The position numbers were made by a program, and so were the translations under genes. The notes under the pieces were generated by a model. The model made no database searches and was not told the origin of the DNA. It saw only the letters and a list, made by a program, of their open reading frames with translations. Shown here in pieces: positions 46,860 to 58,030 of a stretch of 64,000 bases of DNA. The DNA is taken from assembly GCA_028752905.1 (NCBI GenBank), contig JAQNBH010000002.1:39578349-39642348 (forward strand). The letters run 5' to 3'. The DNA is from Cladorhizidae sp. MBARI D1340-BT2. Its lineage: Eukaryota; Porifera; Demospongiae; Poecilosclerida; Cladorhizidae. The stretch's first letter is position 1; the number at the start of each line of letters is the position of its first letter.

Positions 46860-47275
46860 TCTGCCAAACGGAGGAGGGTCCTGCCTTGGATGTTTCTGCA
46901 TGCATCTTTTGACAAAACATGCCTCTAGAGATATTTTATATGTCATTGGAAAGCACATAGAACAAGCAACAATTTGAGCATAAAATTATCTACACAAAAC
47001 AATTATAAAAAAAGTTATGGGCAGTCAAAAGTCAACAACGTTTTTAGCCAGTCTTCGATAGAGCCCCTCCTTAGTCCTGCCTTGGATGTTTCTGCATGCA
47101 TCTTTTGACAAAACATGCCTCTAGAGATATTTTATATGTCATTGGAAAGCACATAGAACAAGCAACAATTTCAGCATAAAATTATCTACACAAAACAATT
47201 ATAAACAAAGTTATGGGCAATCAAAAGTCAACAACGTTTTTAGCCTGTCTTCAGATAGAGCCCCTCCTTAATTAA
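46860..47275. repeat. Two-copy 200-bp tandem repeat
   Basis: Copies at about 46875-47055 and 47080-47255 (TGCCTTGGATGTTTCTGCAT ... GTCAACAACGTTTTTAGCC) with few differences. Right edge CCCCTCC/TTAATTAA (47268-47275) resembles other TTAA element ends. Related diverged sequence near 23800-23930. Confidence 0.8.
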
Positions 47276-47495
47276 GTCGCTCTGTGGCCTAGTACATCAT
47301 TTGTGTCTATGAGGCTTAGTTCGGCAAAGGTGTCTCTGTAGACTAGTTCATCATAGGTGTCTCCGTTGTTTAGCTCAGTATAGGTGACTATGTGGCTTAG
47401 TTCAGCATAAGTGTCTCGGTGGCTTAATTCAGCAGTGATATCTATGTGTCTTAATTCAGCGAAGGTGTCTCTGTGGCCTAGTTAAATCGTTAATC
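47276..47495. repeat. GTGTCTCTGTGGCCTAGTTC minisatellite, longer block
   Basis: About eight units of 26-30 bp beginning directly at the TTAA. Confidence 0.85.
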
Positions 47496-47529
47496 ACAAA
47501 AAAATTAAATCGAGCACCATGAGGTGCAT

Positions 47530-47675
47530 ATGTTACAGTTGCATGTATAGAGGTGCATGTATAGAGGTGCATGTATAGAGGTGCATGTATAGAGGTGCAT
47601 GTATAGAGGTGCATGTATAGAGGTGCATGTATAGATGTGCAGGTATAGAGGTGCAGGTATAGAGTTATAGAGGTG
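47530..47675. repeat. 14-bp tandem repeat
   Basis: About ten units of GGTGCATGTATAGA. Confidence 0.95.
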
Positions 47676-47684
47676 CAGAGGGAC

Positions 47685-47960
47685 ATTGTATTGGGACTAG
47701 ACAAAGAACCTATGGAGGCACGTACAAAATTCATTCAGTATCATACTTAGAGTTCAACATAGCTAAGCAGCAGCTATGCGTTCGAAATATAAAAATTATT
47801 TATAGCTTACCTTTCTTTGTCCATTGCTAGCGCGTGGGGTCATCTTCTGTCCAGGAGCTTCCAAGGCTCAGCCAAGTATAGCTGGACACGCCATAGAAAG
47901 TTTCTGAAGAATCACAGAACTCCTCTTTAGCTGAACGCTCGATTATACTCTTTGGTCCTC
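47685..47960 (+). repeat. Dispersed repeat Y, copy 3
   Basis: Parallel to 40468-40708, with an additional segment (CCATTGCTAGCGCGTGGGGT) shared with copy 1 (8410-8450). Confidence 0.7.
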
Positions 47961-48180
47961 GAAATTTGTTATCCACAGCGAGCACTAAAGCTTGCAAGAC
48001 TAGCCAAGGACCCGCTTTCTCTTCAGGCTAAGGCTGAAAAGCCCTCAAGCACGTAGTACACATCACGCCCTAAGGTCACACGAAAAAGGTTCCGCTACAA
48101 TTGAATCAGTCCATGCAGTTCTGGCTGCCCGTCACAGAAAATCTGTTTACTGTTCTTTTTTTATGTGATGATCCCTTATC
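47961..48180. other. Unassigned
   Basis: No feature recognised between repeat Y and the Merlin element. Confidence 0.5.
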
Positions 48181-49700
48181 GGATCATGTAAAGAGTAAGA
48201 GTCCGGAAGTCGAAAAATCAGTGCGCATCAATTAATTTTCGCGGTATATATTATATTTAAAACGCACTTTTCTCTGCTTATCTTAAACGCGCGCGCTAAA
48301 ATCACGGAGCTTTCAGAATAGCATCAAGAAAGGATACTCAAAGTGCTATCTCAGGACTACTAACACAAGTAATACAACTTCATATTAACACAACTTCATA
48401 AAACAACAAATGCAGCATAAAAATAAAAAAACCAAAAAAAAAGTAACACAACTTCGTATCAAGACAACTTCAAAGAACTTCATAAAACAACAAATGCAGC
48501 ATCATGTGTTTTGAAAAAAATCAGCAGTCGTGCCGGCATTCTTCTCCCCTCCACATTAAGTCATCGAGGTATGAAGGAAGTTGATCACGACGAACCCCCT
48601 TCATCTTTATCCTCGCCTGCTAAAATCAATTTATCTAACATACTGTGTATATCTTGTGGTATAACTCACTCTATTCCAGTAGGATTCAACATTTTGTGTG
48701 CACACCTGTGACTGGATTTAGGAACTCTATTGAATGGTTAACAGTCCGATGAGCAACCACTTCAGGCAGAGAAGCAACCTGTCTGTAAGCAGCCCACTGA
48801 TTATCGCAACATGAGACCGTATGATAGGGAGTAATGTTGCAGCGTCTCTCCGGGGAACTATTTGCATGTAACCTGAAAATTTGTGTTGAACAACTACATA
48901 GAATGGAGTGGAATTGTGATTGTTTCCAGCATACCCAGTGCAGGAGTATGACTGGTGTCCACCAATCCAAACACCCGGATGGTGGCCGGGTCCCTATGAT
49001 GCTGTATCCACAACAATTATAATAATGATTCTATAATGATGCTATTCTGATAATGATGCTATGGCCACAAGAATGTTCTGTTTATGTGACAATTGACAAC
49101 ACACTGAATTGGGACTCATGATGACTCCAGGCCCACCTAAGATTATTGGACAGCTAAGGGCTGTTGAGCAAACTTCCTGCAACCACTGGTACACATTAAT
49201 TGCAGTTGGTCGACTGCACCTTCTTCACTTGCAGCAGCAGTAACTGGGTACTCTCTGCAAAAGGAGCCAAGTTTGCAGACAAAGCATTGACTTCGCGAAG
49301 AAGCTCCCTTCAATAAATCTAAAAATATTGACATAGACATACAAACCATGACGAATCGACTTTACGGTTTAACACGCAGGACACCCCCATGCAAACCCAT
49401 CTTTCAGGCTGGACTTCTTGCATCTAACCATAGTTACATTGCAACTGTACACCAAGTAACAACACCAAACATGTTCATCATAATATTATTATCAATAATT
49501 ATTCTATTATTATTACTTTTCAGCTATTTTCTCCCTTACATTCCACAAGTAAAAGTACTTGCCAAAAGCGATTTGTGCGCCATCTCGCTCTGTACATAGC
49601 GCGTGCGTTTAAGATATGCATCGTTTAAAAATATATACCGCGAAAATTAATTGACGAGCACTGATTTTTCGACTTCCGGAGTCTTACTCTTACATGATCC
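48181..49700 (-). mobile_element. Merlin-type DNA transposon (1.52 kb)
   Basis: Long inverted termini of at least 85 bp, both beginning GGATCATGTAA and sharing CCGGAAGTCGAAAAATCAGT and CAATTAATTTTCGCGGTATA. Flanks CCCTTATC and GGTTTATC share only the last five bases, so an 8-bp target duplication is possible but worn. Confidence 0.75.
48690..49200 (-). pseudogene. Merlin (ISXO2-like) transposase relic
   Basis: Fragments in three frames follow the family order: LGGPGVIM (about 49140), normally leading to the first catalytic Asp; VFGLVDTSHTPALG (about 48960); GYMQIVPRRDAATLLPII (about 48860); DNQWAAYRQV (second Asp, about 48795); HRTVNHSIEFLNPVTGVHT (about 48700). The family is an IS1016-related DDE transposase. 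The first Asp region (normally IDES/T) is lost and at least three frameshifts are present. Not active. Confidence 0.75.
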
Positions 49701-50114
49701 GGTTTATCTATGGACAGTGACTTTATTGTGTAGTGTATATATTGTGTAGTGTATATGTTTATGTTGACACACACACACACACACACACACAAAAAAAAAC
49801 GTGACAGGCATTGTCATTTGTCTTGAATAGTCGCGTGTTGTACCACGCCCAATCTATTCATTTTTATTTTTATTTATTTTTTGTACACCAACACAATTGT
49901 ATTATTTTAATGATGTAGAGTTAGAGTAATGATGATTAAATGAGCTGTGGGATGCGCCTTTCTGCTGTTGCCAAGGTTACATCCACATCTTTGACTGGGT
50001 TTCATCTGCTGCCACGAATGCACATGATTGAAGACATTCTGCATCTTAGCCAACTCATCACAACAGAATAAGGCTTCTGCCTCTTGTGGGATAGCTTGTC
50101 TGCCAATCTTTTAT
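49701..50114. other. Unassigned, contains (CA)n
   Basis: A (CA)13 run at 49770-49792; otherwise nothing recognised. Confidence 0.5.
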
Positions 50115-50935
50115 AAAAAGTGAGTATGCTTACATCAGGTATGCCAACAGAGTGAGTATGCTTACATCAGGTATGCCAACAGAGTGAGTATGCATACAAC
50201 AGGTATGCCAACAGAGTGAGTATGCATACATCAGGTATGCCAACAGAGTGAGTATGCTTACATCAGGTATGCCAACAGAGTGAGTATGCATACATCAGGT
50301 ATGCCAAAAGAGTGAGTATGCTTACATCAGGTATGCCACAGAGTGAGTATGCTTACATCAGGTATGCCAACAGAGTGAGTATGCTTACATCAGGTATGCC
50401 AACAGAGTGAGTATGCTTACATCAGGTATGCCAACAGAGTGAGTATGCATACATCAGGTATGCCAACAGAGTGAGTATGCATACATCAGGTATGCCACAG
50501 AGTGAGTATGCATACATCAGGTATGCCAACAGAGTGAGTATGCATACATCAGGTATGCCAACAGAGTGAGTATGCATACATCAGGTATGCCACAGAGTGA
50601 GTATGCATACATCAGGTATGCCACAGAGTGAGTATGCTTACATCAGGTATGCCAACAGAGTGAGTATGCTTACATCAGGTATGCCAACAGAGTGAGTATG
50701 CTTACATCAGGTATGCCACAGAGTGAGTATGCTTACATCAGGTATGCCAACAGAGTGAGTATGCATACATCAGGTATGCCACAGAGTGAGTATGCATACA
50801 TCAGGTATGCCAACAGAGTGAGTATGCATACATCAGGTATGCCAACAGAGTGAGTATGCTTACATCAGGTATGCCACAGAGTGAGTATGCTTATCTCAGG
50901 TATGCCAACAGAGTGAGTATGTTTACATCTTATAG
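50115..50935. repeat. 32-bp satellite, about 26 units
   Basis: GTGAGTATGCTTACATCAGG and TATGCCAACAGA; variants TTACATC/ATACATC and a 1-bp deletion (GCCACAGA) are interspersed. Confidence 0.95.
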
Positions 50936-50949
50936 GTGAGACTGTATAA

Positions 50950-51216
50950 ACACAGGAACTGTAGTCTAACCACAACTATGAATCCACACATGTATTGTAT
51001 CACGTGACTCCTAAGATAGAGCACACCAGTTCTGTCGTGAATTTTTATAAAGAGCGATTGATCATTGTCAATATACTACATTGGCGACGAGGTAAAGCTA
51101 GAGAAATGGCAGTGGCACTTCAAGTGAGTACAGTGCAGCCATTTGATGTGCACGGAGATGCCAACAGTCTTTCAAAAAGGTGGGAGAAATGGCTCAGGTC
51201 ATTTGAAATGTATGGC
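50950..51216 (+). mobile_element. Ty3/gypsy 5' LTR end and start of gag
   Basis: An LTR-like end (AATATACTACA, to 51080) is followed by TTGGCGACGAGG, a primer-binding-site sequence usual in invertebrate Ty3/gypsy elements. ATG at 51106 opens MAVALQVSTVQPFDVHGD and ANSLSKRWEKWLRSFEMYGY, the typical gag start. It stops after about 37 codons, replaced by the segment shared with 14485-14769. Confidence 0.65.
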
Positions 51217-51405
51217 TATAAGTTATGCATTGTGTCAAATAATATGTATGTAAACAATATACTCAGGATTATAAGCAATGTTCTTATGGTATGGAGACAG
51301 TGCACCTAAAATGTCTCTTGGAGTATGATGCTCACTGGGTTGCTATCCTGGAGGAGGCAGCTTTGTATCTCAGGTCCGTGTTCAACTGGGATCTGTTGTA
51401 TTGAT
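51217..51405 (+). pseudogene. Second copy of unknown segment 14590-14760
   Basis: GTAAACAATATACTCAGGAT through TTCAACTGGGATCTG matches the minus strand of 14590-14740. The frame is interrupted (stop after WRQCT). Product unknown. Confidence 0.4.
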
Positions 51406-51958
51406 AAATAAGCATAATAATATTCATAGTTGTATTCAGCATGTTTAAAGGGTTTTTTTTGGTTGTTGTTTTTTATTTTTATCATCATTATCATTATGGT
51501 CACATAATCTTGACCAGAGTATTATATTTTTAAAAAAAATTAAAAAATGCATTTAACATCATAAACAATGTTTTATGTTGATGAACAAGCATAATTATAT
51601 TCATATGCTATGGTCAGAATGTGGTCACAAGCATTTGACCACATTGTTTCAAGTAATAGAAACATATTTATGTAAAAAACGTTACAAACGTTAGAAGCAT
51701 ATTATGTTTATAAATACACAATCATATTCATTGGATGTGGTCACAACATCCTAACCACATTGTTTGAAATACAACAAAAAATATTTAGCCAAAAAATATA
51801 TATAATCAATGTTCTTATTGATTAAATCCATAATCATATTCATACTTTGTGGTCAGTGTGTGTTTTTCACAAAAATTACCACATGTTTATCAACAATAAT
51901 GCTATCCCATAATATATGGTTGCTAGGTACTATTGCATTCCAGATTTTATATTAATTA
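51406..51958. repeat. AT-rich degenerate repeats
   Basis: Four or so diverged units around AAGCATAATTATATTCATA and GTGGTCA..ACC ACATTGTTT, about 90-115 bp apart. Confidence 0.6.
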
Positions 51959-52270
51959 TTAATTATATTAACATGTGAGAACTAATAGAACATATACAGT
52001 GTACATGTGAGAACTATTAGAACATATACAGTGTACATGTGAGAACTATTAGAACATATACAGTGTACACGAGAACTAAAAGATCATATACAGTGCACAT
52101 GTGAGAACCAATAGAACATATACAGTGCACATGTGAGAACTAATAGAACATATACAGTGTACACGTGAGAACTAAATAGAACATATACAGTGCACATGTG
52201 AGAACTAATAGAACATATACAGTGTACATGTGAGAACTAATAGAACATATACAGTGTACATGTGAGAACC
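51959..52270. repeat. 32-bp tandem repeat, about 10 units
   Basis: ACATGTGAGAACTAATAGAA and CATATACAGTGT. Confidence 0.95.
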
Positions 52271-53612
52271 AATCTATACACCTTAGCATGGTTATACACC
52301 TAGCATGGTTATACACCTAGCATAGTTATATACCTAGCATGGTTATATACCTAGCATGGTCATACACCTAGCATGGTTATACACCTAGCATGGTTATATA
52401 CCTAGCATGGTTATACACCTAGCATACATGTAGATATACACCTAGCATGGTTATACACCTAGCATGGTTATACACCTAGCATGTTTATACACCTAGTATG
52501 GTTATATACCTAGAATGGTTATACACCTAGCATGGTTATATACCTAGCATGGTTATACACCTAGCATGGTTATACACCTAGCATGGTTATACACCTAGCA
52601 TGGTTATACACCTAGCATGGTTATACACCTAGCATAGTTAGACACCTAGCATGGTTATATACCTATCATGGTATTACACCTAGCATGGTTATATACCTAG
52701 CATGGTTATACACCTAGCATGGCTATACACCAAGCATGGTTATACACCTGGTTATACACCTAGCATACATGTAGATATACACCTAGCATGGTTATACACC
52801 TAGCATGGTTATACACCTAGCATGTTTATACACCTAGTATGGTTATATACCTAGAATGGTTATACACCTAGCATGGTTATATACCTAGCATGGTTATACA
52901 CCTAGCATGGTTATACACCTAGCATGGTTATACACCTAGCATGGTTATACACCTAGCATGGTTATACACCTAGCATAGTTAGACACCTAGCATGGTTATA
53001 TACCTATCATGGTATTACACCTAGCATGGTTATATACCTAGCATGGTTATACACCTAGCATGGCTATACACCAAGCATGGTTATACACCTAGCATGGTAT
53101 TACACCTATCATGGTATTACACCTAGCATGGTTATACACCTAGCATGGTTATACACCTAGCATGGTTATACACCTAGCATGGTTATACACCTAGCATGGT
53201 TATACACCTAGCATGGTTATACACCTAGCATGGCTATACACCTAGCATGGCTATACACCTAGCATGGTTATACACCTAGCATGGTTATACACCTAGCATG
53301 GTTATATACCTAGCATGGTTATATACCTAGCATGGTCATACACCTAGCATGGTTATACACCTAGCATGGTTATACACCTAGCATGGTTATACACCTATGT
53401 AGCATGGTTATACACCTAGCATGGTGATACACCTACCATGGTTATACACCTAGCATGGTTATACACCTAGCATGGTTATACACCTAGCATGGTTATACAC
53501 CTAGCATTGTTATATACCTAGCATGGCTATACACCTAGCATAGTTATACACCTAGCATAGTTATACACCTAGCATGGTTATATACCTATCATGGTATTAC
53601 ACCATTAATATT
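52271..53612. repeat. 17-bp satellite (CTAGCATGG type), about 78 units
   Basis: TACACCTAGCATGGTTA and variants. A block of about 340 bp is repeated: the order of variants (ACATGTAGATATACACC, GTTTATACACCTAGTATGG, TAGAATGG, TATCATGGTATT) occurs at 52430-52740 and again at 52765-53085, a higher-order duplication. Confidence 0.95.
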
Positions 53613-54543
53613 TCATTATAGGACATGGGATATATTTTTTTAATTTATGTAGTCATCATTTGATAGTAAAGTACTAGAGGATGGCACATGTGTTTTTAGT
53701 AAATCCTTTACTCTGGCTCTTAAAAGGTAAAGTTAAGGGAAACGGCTTTTTTTTAACCCCAATTGACTATATTGGACGTACTCACACTCTGTTCTGCCTT
53801 CTCCTATTCCTCCTCCTACGCCTCCTGAGCAAAAGAATCAAAATAATAGCCTGCTTCACTGCCGAACTTCGAGTCATAAGTCATAGCGTAGTCGAGGGTG
53901 TGGCAAGGTAAAGCGTCGTTCCTCAATTGGGCTTGCAGTGACGGAACTAAACGGGCTAATTTGTGACATCGTTGTGGTTGCCGTTTAAAATCTTTGTCAC
54001 TGAAGTTGGACAGGCCACAAGGTGAAACTTAACGCTACATGGGTTAGTGACGGCTTACTCTCCTGCAATGCTGGTGAAGAAGCAAGTCTGTGATTGAGTT
54101 GATCTAATACTGGTAAAGGGTGGCTAAAGTAGTAGACTTGTTGGTTGATGTGTTGCTCTAGGCACTCCAGCCTACCTCTCAATATGCACACATGGAGAGG
54201 GTCTGGGCAAACTGGCAGCATAGCTTTGTGCTGCACAATGCACAGAATCCATGGTCATGCACTACCCACATTTGCTACCTGCAACAGGGGCACCTTCTTC
54301 ATGACTACATTTAATAACCTCACTGCTATCCCATAGTTTATGGTTGCTAGGGACATCTCTGATGGTTGCTAGAGATTAACTTGAAAACTGTCATTAAAAG
54401 ACAGATCCTTCTCGTTGACCTTTGACCTTGCACCTTATCCCTTGCTAAGGGTCAACTTGGGAAATGCTCTTGTCAAGTTATGTTCATGCCACCTAATTAG
54501 GACTTTGACCTTTAACAGTTATTTTGTTCACACACACATACAG
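53613..54543. other. Low-copy region without recognised gene
   Basis: Several short open frames on both strands but no domain. Sequence TATGGTTGCTAGG near 54340 also occurs near 51920. Confidence 0.5.
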
Positions 54544-54629
54544 ACATTGAGGAGGTGATAATACAACTTAGTTGGTGTGACTATACTGCTGAGGTATTTC
54601 TTGAAGATGTCCACATACGACAGGTGAGC
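54544..54629 (+). CDS. Candidate internal exon, unknown gene
   Basis: 86-nt open segment between CACACATACAG and GTGAGC, reading IEEVIIQLSWCDYTAEVFL then EDVHIRQ. Good splice borders and non-repetitive, protein-like composition are the only support; family not recognised. Confidence 0.3.
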
Positions 54630-54874
54630 ACACGCCAGAAATACTTTACACACGTCCCCTTGGTACACTTTGCTTGAGGTGGAGGTCCGTATGGGGAGGG
54701 AGGGGCACATTTCTCTGTGTGTATGTCAGCGTATAAGACTTGGGTGAAGAGGTGTGGTCAGTGTGTTACTATGTATATTATATATATATATGTATATATG
54801 TCCGAATGCAATGACTAAGGTTAGGTTTGGACAATGACTAGGGTTAGGGCTTGGACAATGTCTGTGTGCTAGAC
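54630..54874. other. Unassigned with telomere-like motif
   Basis: (TA)n near 54776-54800 and ACTAGGGTTAGGGC near 54838; no gene seen. Confidence 0.5.
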
Positions 54875-55164
54875 ACACACCAACTAGCATGGCAGTACAG
54901 GTAGGACTATACACCAACTAGCATGGCAGTACAGGTAGGACTACACACCAACTAGCATGGCAGTACAGGTAGGACTACACACCAACTAGCATGGCAGTAC
55001 AGGTAGGACTACACACCAACTAGCATGGCAGTACAGGTAGGACTACACACCAACTAGCATGGCAGTACAGGTAGGACTACACACCAACTAGCATGGCAGT
55101 ACAGGTAGGACTACACACCAACTAGCATGGCAGAACAGGTAGGACTACACACCAACTAGCATGG
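54875..55164. repeat. 34-bp satellite, inverted block before gap
   Basis: About eight units of ACACACCAACTAGCATGGCA and GTACAGGTAGGACT, reverse complement of the 59465-64000 satellite. Runs into the N gap. Confidence 0.95.
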
Positions 55165-55264
55165 NNNNNNNNNNNNNNNNNNNNNNNNNNNNNNNNNNNN
55201 NNNNNNNNNNNNNNNNNNNNNNNNNNNNNNNNNNNNNNNNNNNNNNNNNNNNNNNNNNNNNNNN
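55165..55264. other. Assembly gap (100 N)
   Basis: Exactly 100 N, a conventional placeholder for unknown length, between two different satellites. Confidence 0.99.
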
Positions 55265-56215
55265 CGTCAAGTATAAATCCCAGAGTATATGACTGGCTGA
55301 AGAAGATCCCAGTGAGAGTATATGCCTGGCTGAAGAAGGTCTCAGAGTATATGACTGGCTGAAGAAGGTCCCAGAGTATATGACTGGCTGAAGAAGATCC
55401 CAGTGAGATTATATGACTGGCTGAAGAAGGTCTCGGAGTATATGACTGGCTGAACAAGGTCCCAATGACTGGCTAAAGAAGGAACCAGAGTACATAACTG
55501 GCTGAAGAAGATCCCAGTGAGAGTATATTACTGGCTGAAGAAGGTCTCAGAGTATATGACTGGCTGAAGAAGATCCAAGAGTATATGACTGGCTGAAGAA
55601 TGTCTCAGATTATATGACTGGCTAAAGAAGGACCCACAGTACATGACTAGCTGAAGAAGATCCCAGTGGGAAGTAGATGACTGGCTGAAGAAGGTTTCAG
55701 AGTATATGACTGGCTGAAGAAGATCCCAGTGAGAGTATATGACTGGCTGAAGAACGTCTCAGAGTAGATGACTGGCTGAAGAAGAACTCAGAGTATATGA
55801 CTGGCTGAAGAAGAACTCAGAGTATATGACTGGCTGAAGAAGATCCAACAGGTGTTTGACTGGCTGAAGAAGATCCCACTGACTGGCTGAAGAAGTTCCC
55901 AGAGTATATGACTGGCTGAAGAATGTGCCAGAGTATATATATGACTGGCTGAAGAAGGTCTCAGAGTATATGACTGGCTGAAGAACGTCTCAGAGTATAT
56001 GACTGGCTGAAGAAGGTCCCAGAGTATATGACTGGCTGAAGAAGTATATGACTGGCTCCCAGTGAGAGTATATGACTGGCTGAAGAAGATCTCAGAGTAT
56101 ATGACTTGCTGAAGAAGATCCCAGTGAGAGTATATGACTGGCTGAAGGTCTCAGAGAATATGACTGACCGAAGAAGGTCTCAGAGCATATATATATAATT
56201 ATGACGGGCTGGAGA
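55265..56215. repeat. 29-33-bp satellite (GACTGGCTGAAGAAG)
   Basis: About 30 units of GTATATGACTGGCTGAAGAA with variable tails (GGTCTCAGA, GATCCCAGTGAGA). Confidence 0.95.
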
Positions 56216-56328
56216 AGGTCCGTGTTAGAGTATATGTCCGTGTTAGAGTATATGCTTCATCTTGTACTAACATGCTTCATCTTGTGCTAACTTGCTTCAT
56301 CTTGTACTAACATGCTTCATCTTGACAG
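56216..56328. repeat. Short CATGCTTCATCTTG repeats
   Basis: Four units of about 22 bp (CTTGTACTAACATGCTTCAT) plus a small GTCCGTGTTAGAGTATAT duplication. Confidence 0.85.
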
Positions 56329-56334
56329 ACTGAC

Positions 56335-56505
56335 AGGTGAGTGCCTGCAGTGACTCCCTCTTACCATGAGGATAAGGAGAGCCACACAGGTGAGTGTCTG
56401 CAGTGACTCCCTCTTACCATGAGGATAAGGAGAGCCACACAGGTGAGTGTCTGCAGTGACTCCCTCTTACCATGAGGATAAGGAGAGCCACACAGGTGAG
56501 TGCTG
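56335..56505. repeat. 53-bp tandem repeat
   Basis: Three to four units. Each contains TGCAGTGACTCCCTCTTACC and AGGAGAGCCACACAG/GTGAGT, so acceptor-like and donor-like signals repeat with the unit. Confidence 0.9.
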
Positions 56506-56514
56506 CAGTGATGC

Positions 56515-56648
56515 CCTCTAGCATTGGAGGTGCACACCACCTAAGCCTGGGAAAACTACCTGCACCAACATCAGCATGCTCTAGCATTGGAGGTGCACCC
56601 CACCTAAGCCTGGGAAAACTACCAGCACCAACATCAGCATGCTCTAGC
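56515..56648. repeat. 63-bp tandem repeat, 2 units
   Basis: AGCATTGGAGGTGCAC ... ATCAGCATGCTCT, two copies with a few changes. Confidence 0.9.
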
Positions 56649-56669
56649 AGTGGTAATACATATACATAC

Positions 56670-56773
56670 CAAACAAAGTCAAGAATAGGGAGGGGAAGTT
56701 TCTGTCCCAGGCCGCTTCCTAGGGGGGTGACCAGAATCACTGGTTTGCTTCCCTTGTCGGTCTCCGCGGCCAT
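56670..56773 (-). CDS. Candidate first coding exon, unknown gene
   Basis: ATG at 56773 opens MAAETDKGSKPVILVTPLG then SGLGQKLPLPILDFV, GC-rich and ending TTTG/GTATGT, a good donor. Non-repetitive and protein-like, but unknown; the supposed intron downstream is minisatellite. The only place in the last 14 kb that looks like a gene start. Confidence 0.35.
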
Positions 56774-57250
56774 TGAAACTAACTATTACATGAAGCGTCT
56801 TCTTCGCGTTTCTTTCCCATGAATCAAATCTTTGAACGGAGTATTAAAGTTAGTATAAGTCCAGAATGTAGCATCCAAATCTTCTCCAATTTGGAAGGCA
56901 GCATCTTGCATGTACTGTCATCATATTTGGGGGGGGGGGGGGGAACAACAAAAAAATTGGGGTACTGTATATAGTGGACCCCTTAAAGAAGGCTTTAGCA
57001 ACTGTTTCATGTGGTGTAAATCTAGGTCACATTAAATGACTTGCAAATTTATTCTCATATGCCAATCTTTCTGCAAACTTAGAGTTGAGCTAGTGACATC
57101 TGCTCTATCTTGCAATGCCTCATATGGTGTTTTACTTCATGTCTTTTCTGTTGGTTTAAATCTTCCTCCTCTTCAAATATTTCATGCTGCCATGGTTGCA
57201 CATATATAGAAGTCTAGCTCATTTTTAAATATGTAGTAGTCTTGCTGCTG
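56774..57250. other. Unassigned low-copy region
   Basis: A 14-G run near 56931; otherwise no feature. If 56670-56773 is a real first exon, its promoter would lie here. Confidence 0.5.
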
Positions 57251-58030
57251 AAGCATGTATGTTTCGGACAGCTCTATGAGGATTAGGCATGCATGTTTCA
57301 GACAGCCACTAGGAGGATTAGGCATGCATGTTTCAGACAGCCACTAGGAGGATTAGGCATGCATGTTTCAGAGAGCACTAGGAGGATTAGGCATGCATGT
57401 TTCAGAGAGCACTAGGAGGATTAGGCATGCATGTTTCAGAGAGCACTAGGAGGATTAGGCATGCATGTTTCAGAGAGCACTAGGAGGATTAGGCATGCAT
57501 GTTTCAGAGAGCACTAGGAGGATTAGGCATGCATGTTTCAGAGAGCACTAGGAGGATTAGGCATGCATGTTTCAGAGAGCACTAGGAGGATTAGGCGTGC
57601 ATGTTTAGCACTAGGGGGATTAGGCATGCATGTTTCAGAGAGCACTAGGAGGACTAGGCATGCATGTTTCAGAGAGCACTAGGAGGATTAGGCATGCATG
57701 TTTCAGGCAGAACTAGGAGGATTAGGCATGCATGTTTCAGAGAGCACTAGGAGGATTAGGCATGCATGTTTCAGAGAGCACTAGGAGGATTAGGCATGCA
57801 TGTTTCAGAGAGCACTAGGAGGATTAGGCATAGATGTTTCAGAGAGCACTAGGAGGATTAGGCATGCATGTTTCAGAGAGCACTAGGAGGATTATGCATG
57901 CATGTTTCAGAGAGCACTAGGAGGATTAGGCATGCATGTTTCAGAGAGCACTAGGAGGATTAGGCATGCATGTTTCAGAGAGCACTAGGAGGATTAGGCA
58001 TGCATGTTTCAGACAGCTCTATGAGGATTT
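57251..58030. repeat. 34-bp satellite (GCATGCATGTTTCAGAGAGC)
   Basis: About 23 units, GCATGCATGTTTCAGAGAGC plus ACTAGGAGGATTAG, with edge variants (CAGACAGC) at both ends. Confidence 0.95.

Noticed and set aside
50115..50935. CRISPR-like array of 32-bp repeats
   Set aside because: Units are directly tandem with no unique spacers, in animal DNA; this is a minisatellite.
53681..53911. 76-codon open frame on the plus strand
   Set aside because: No domain, no splice context and no second copy; length expected by chance.
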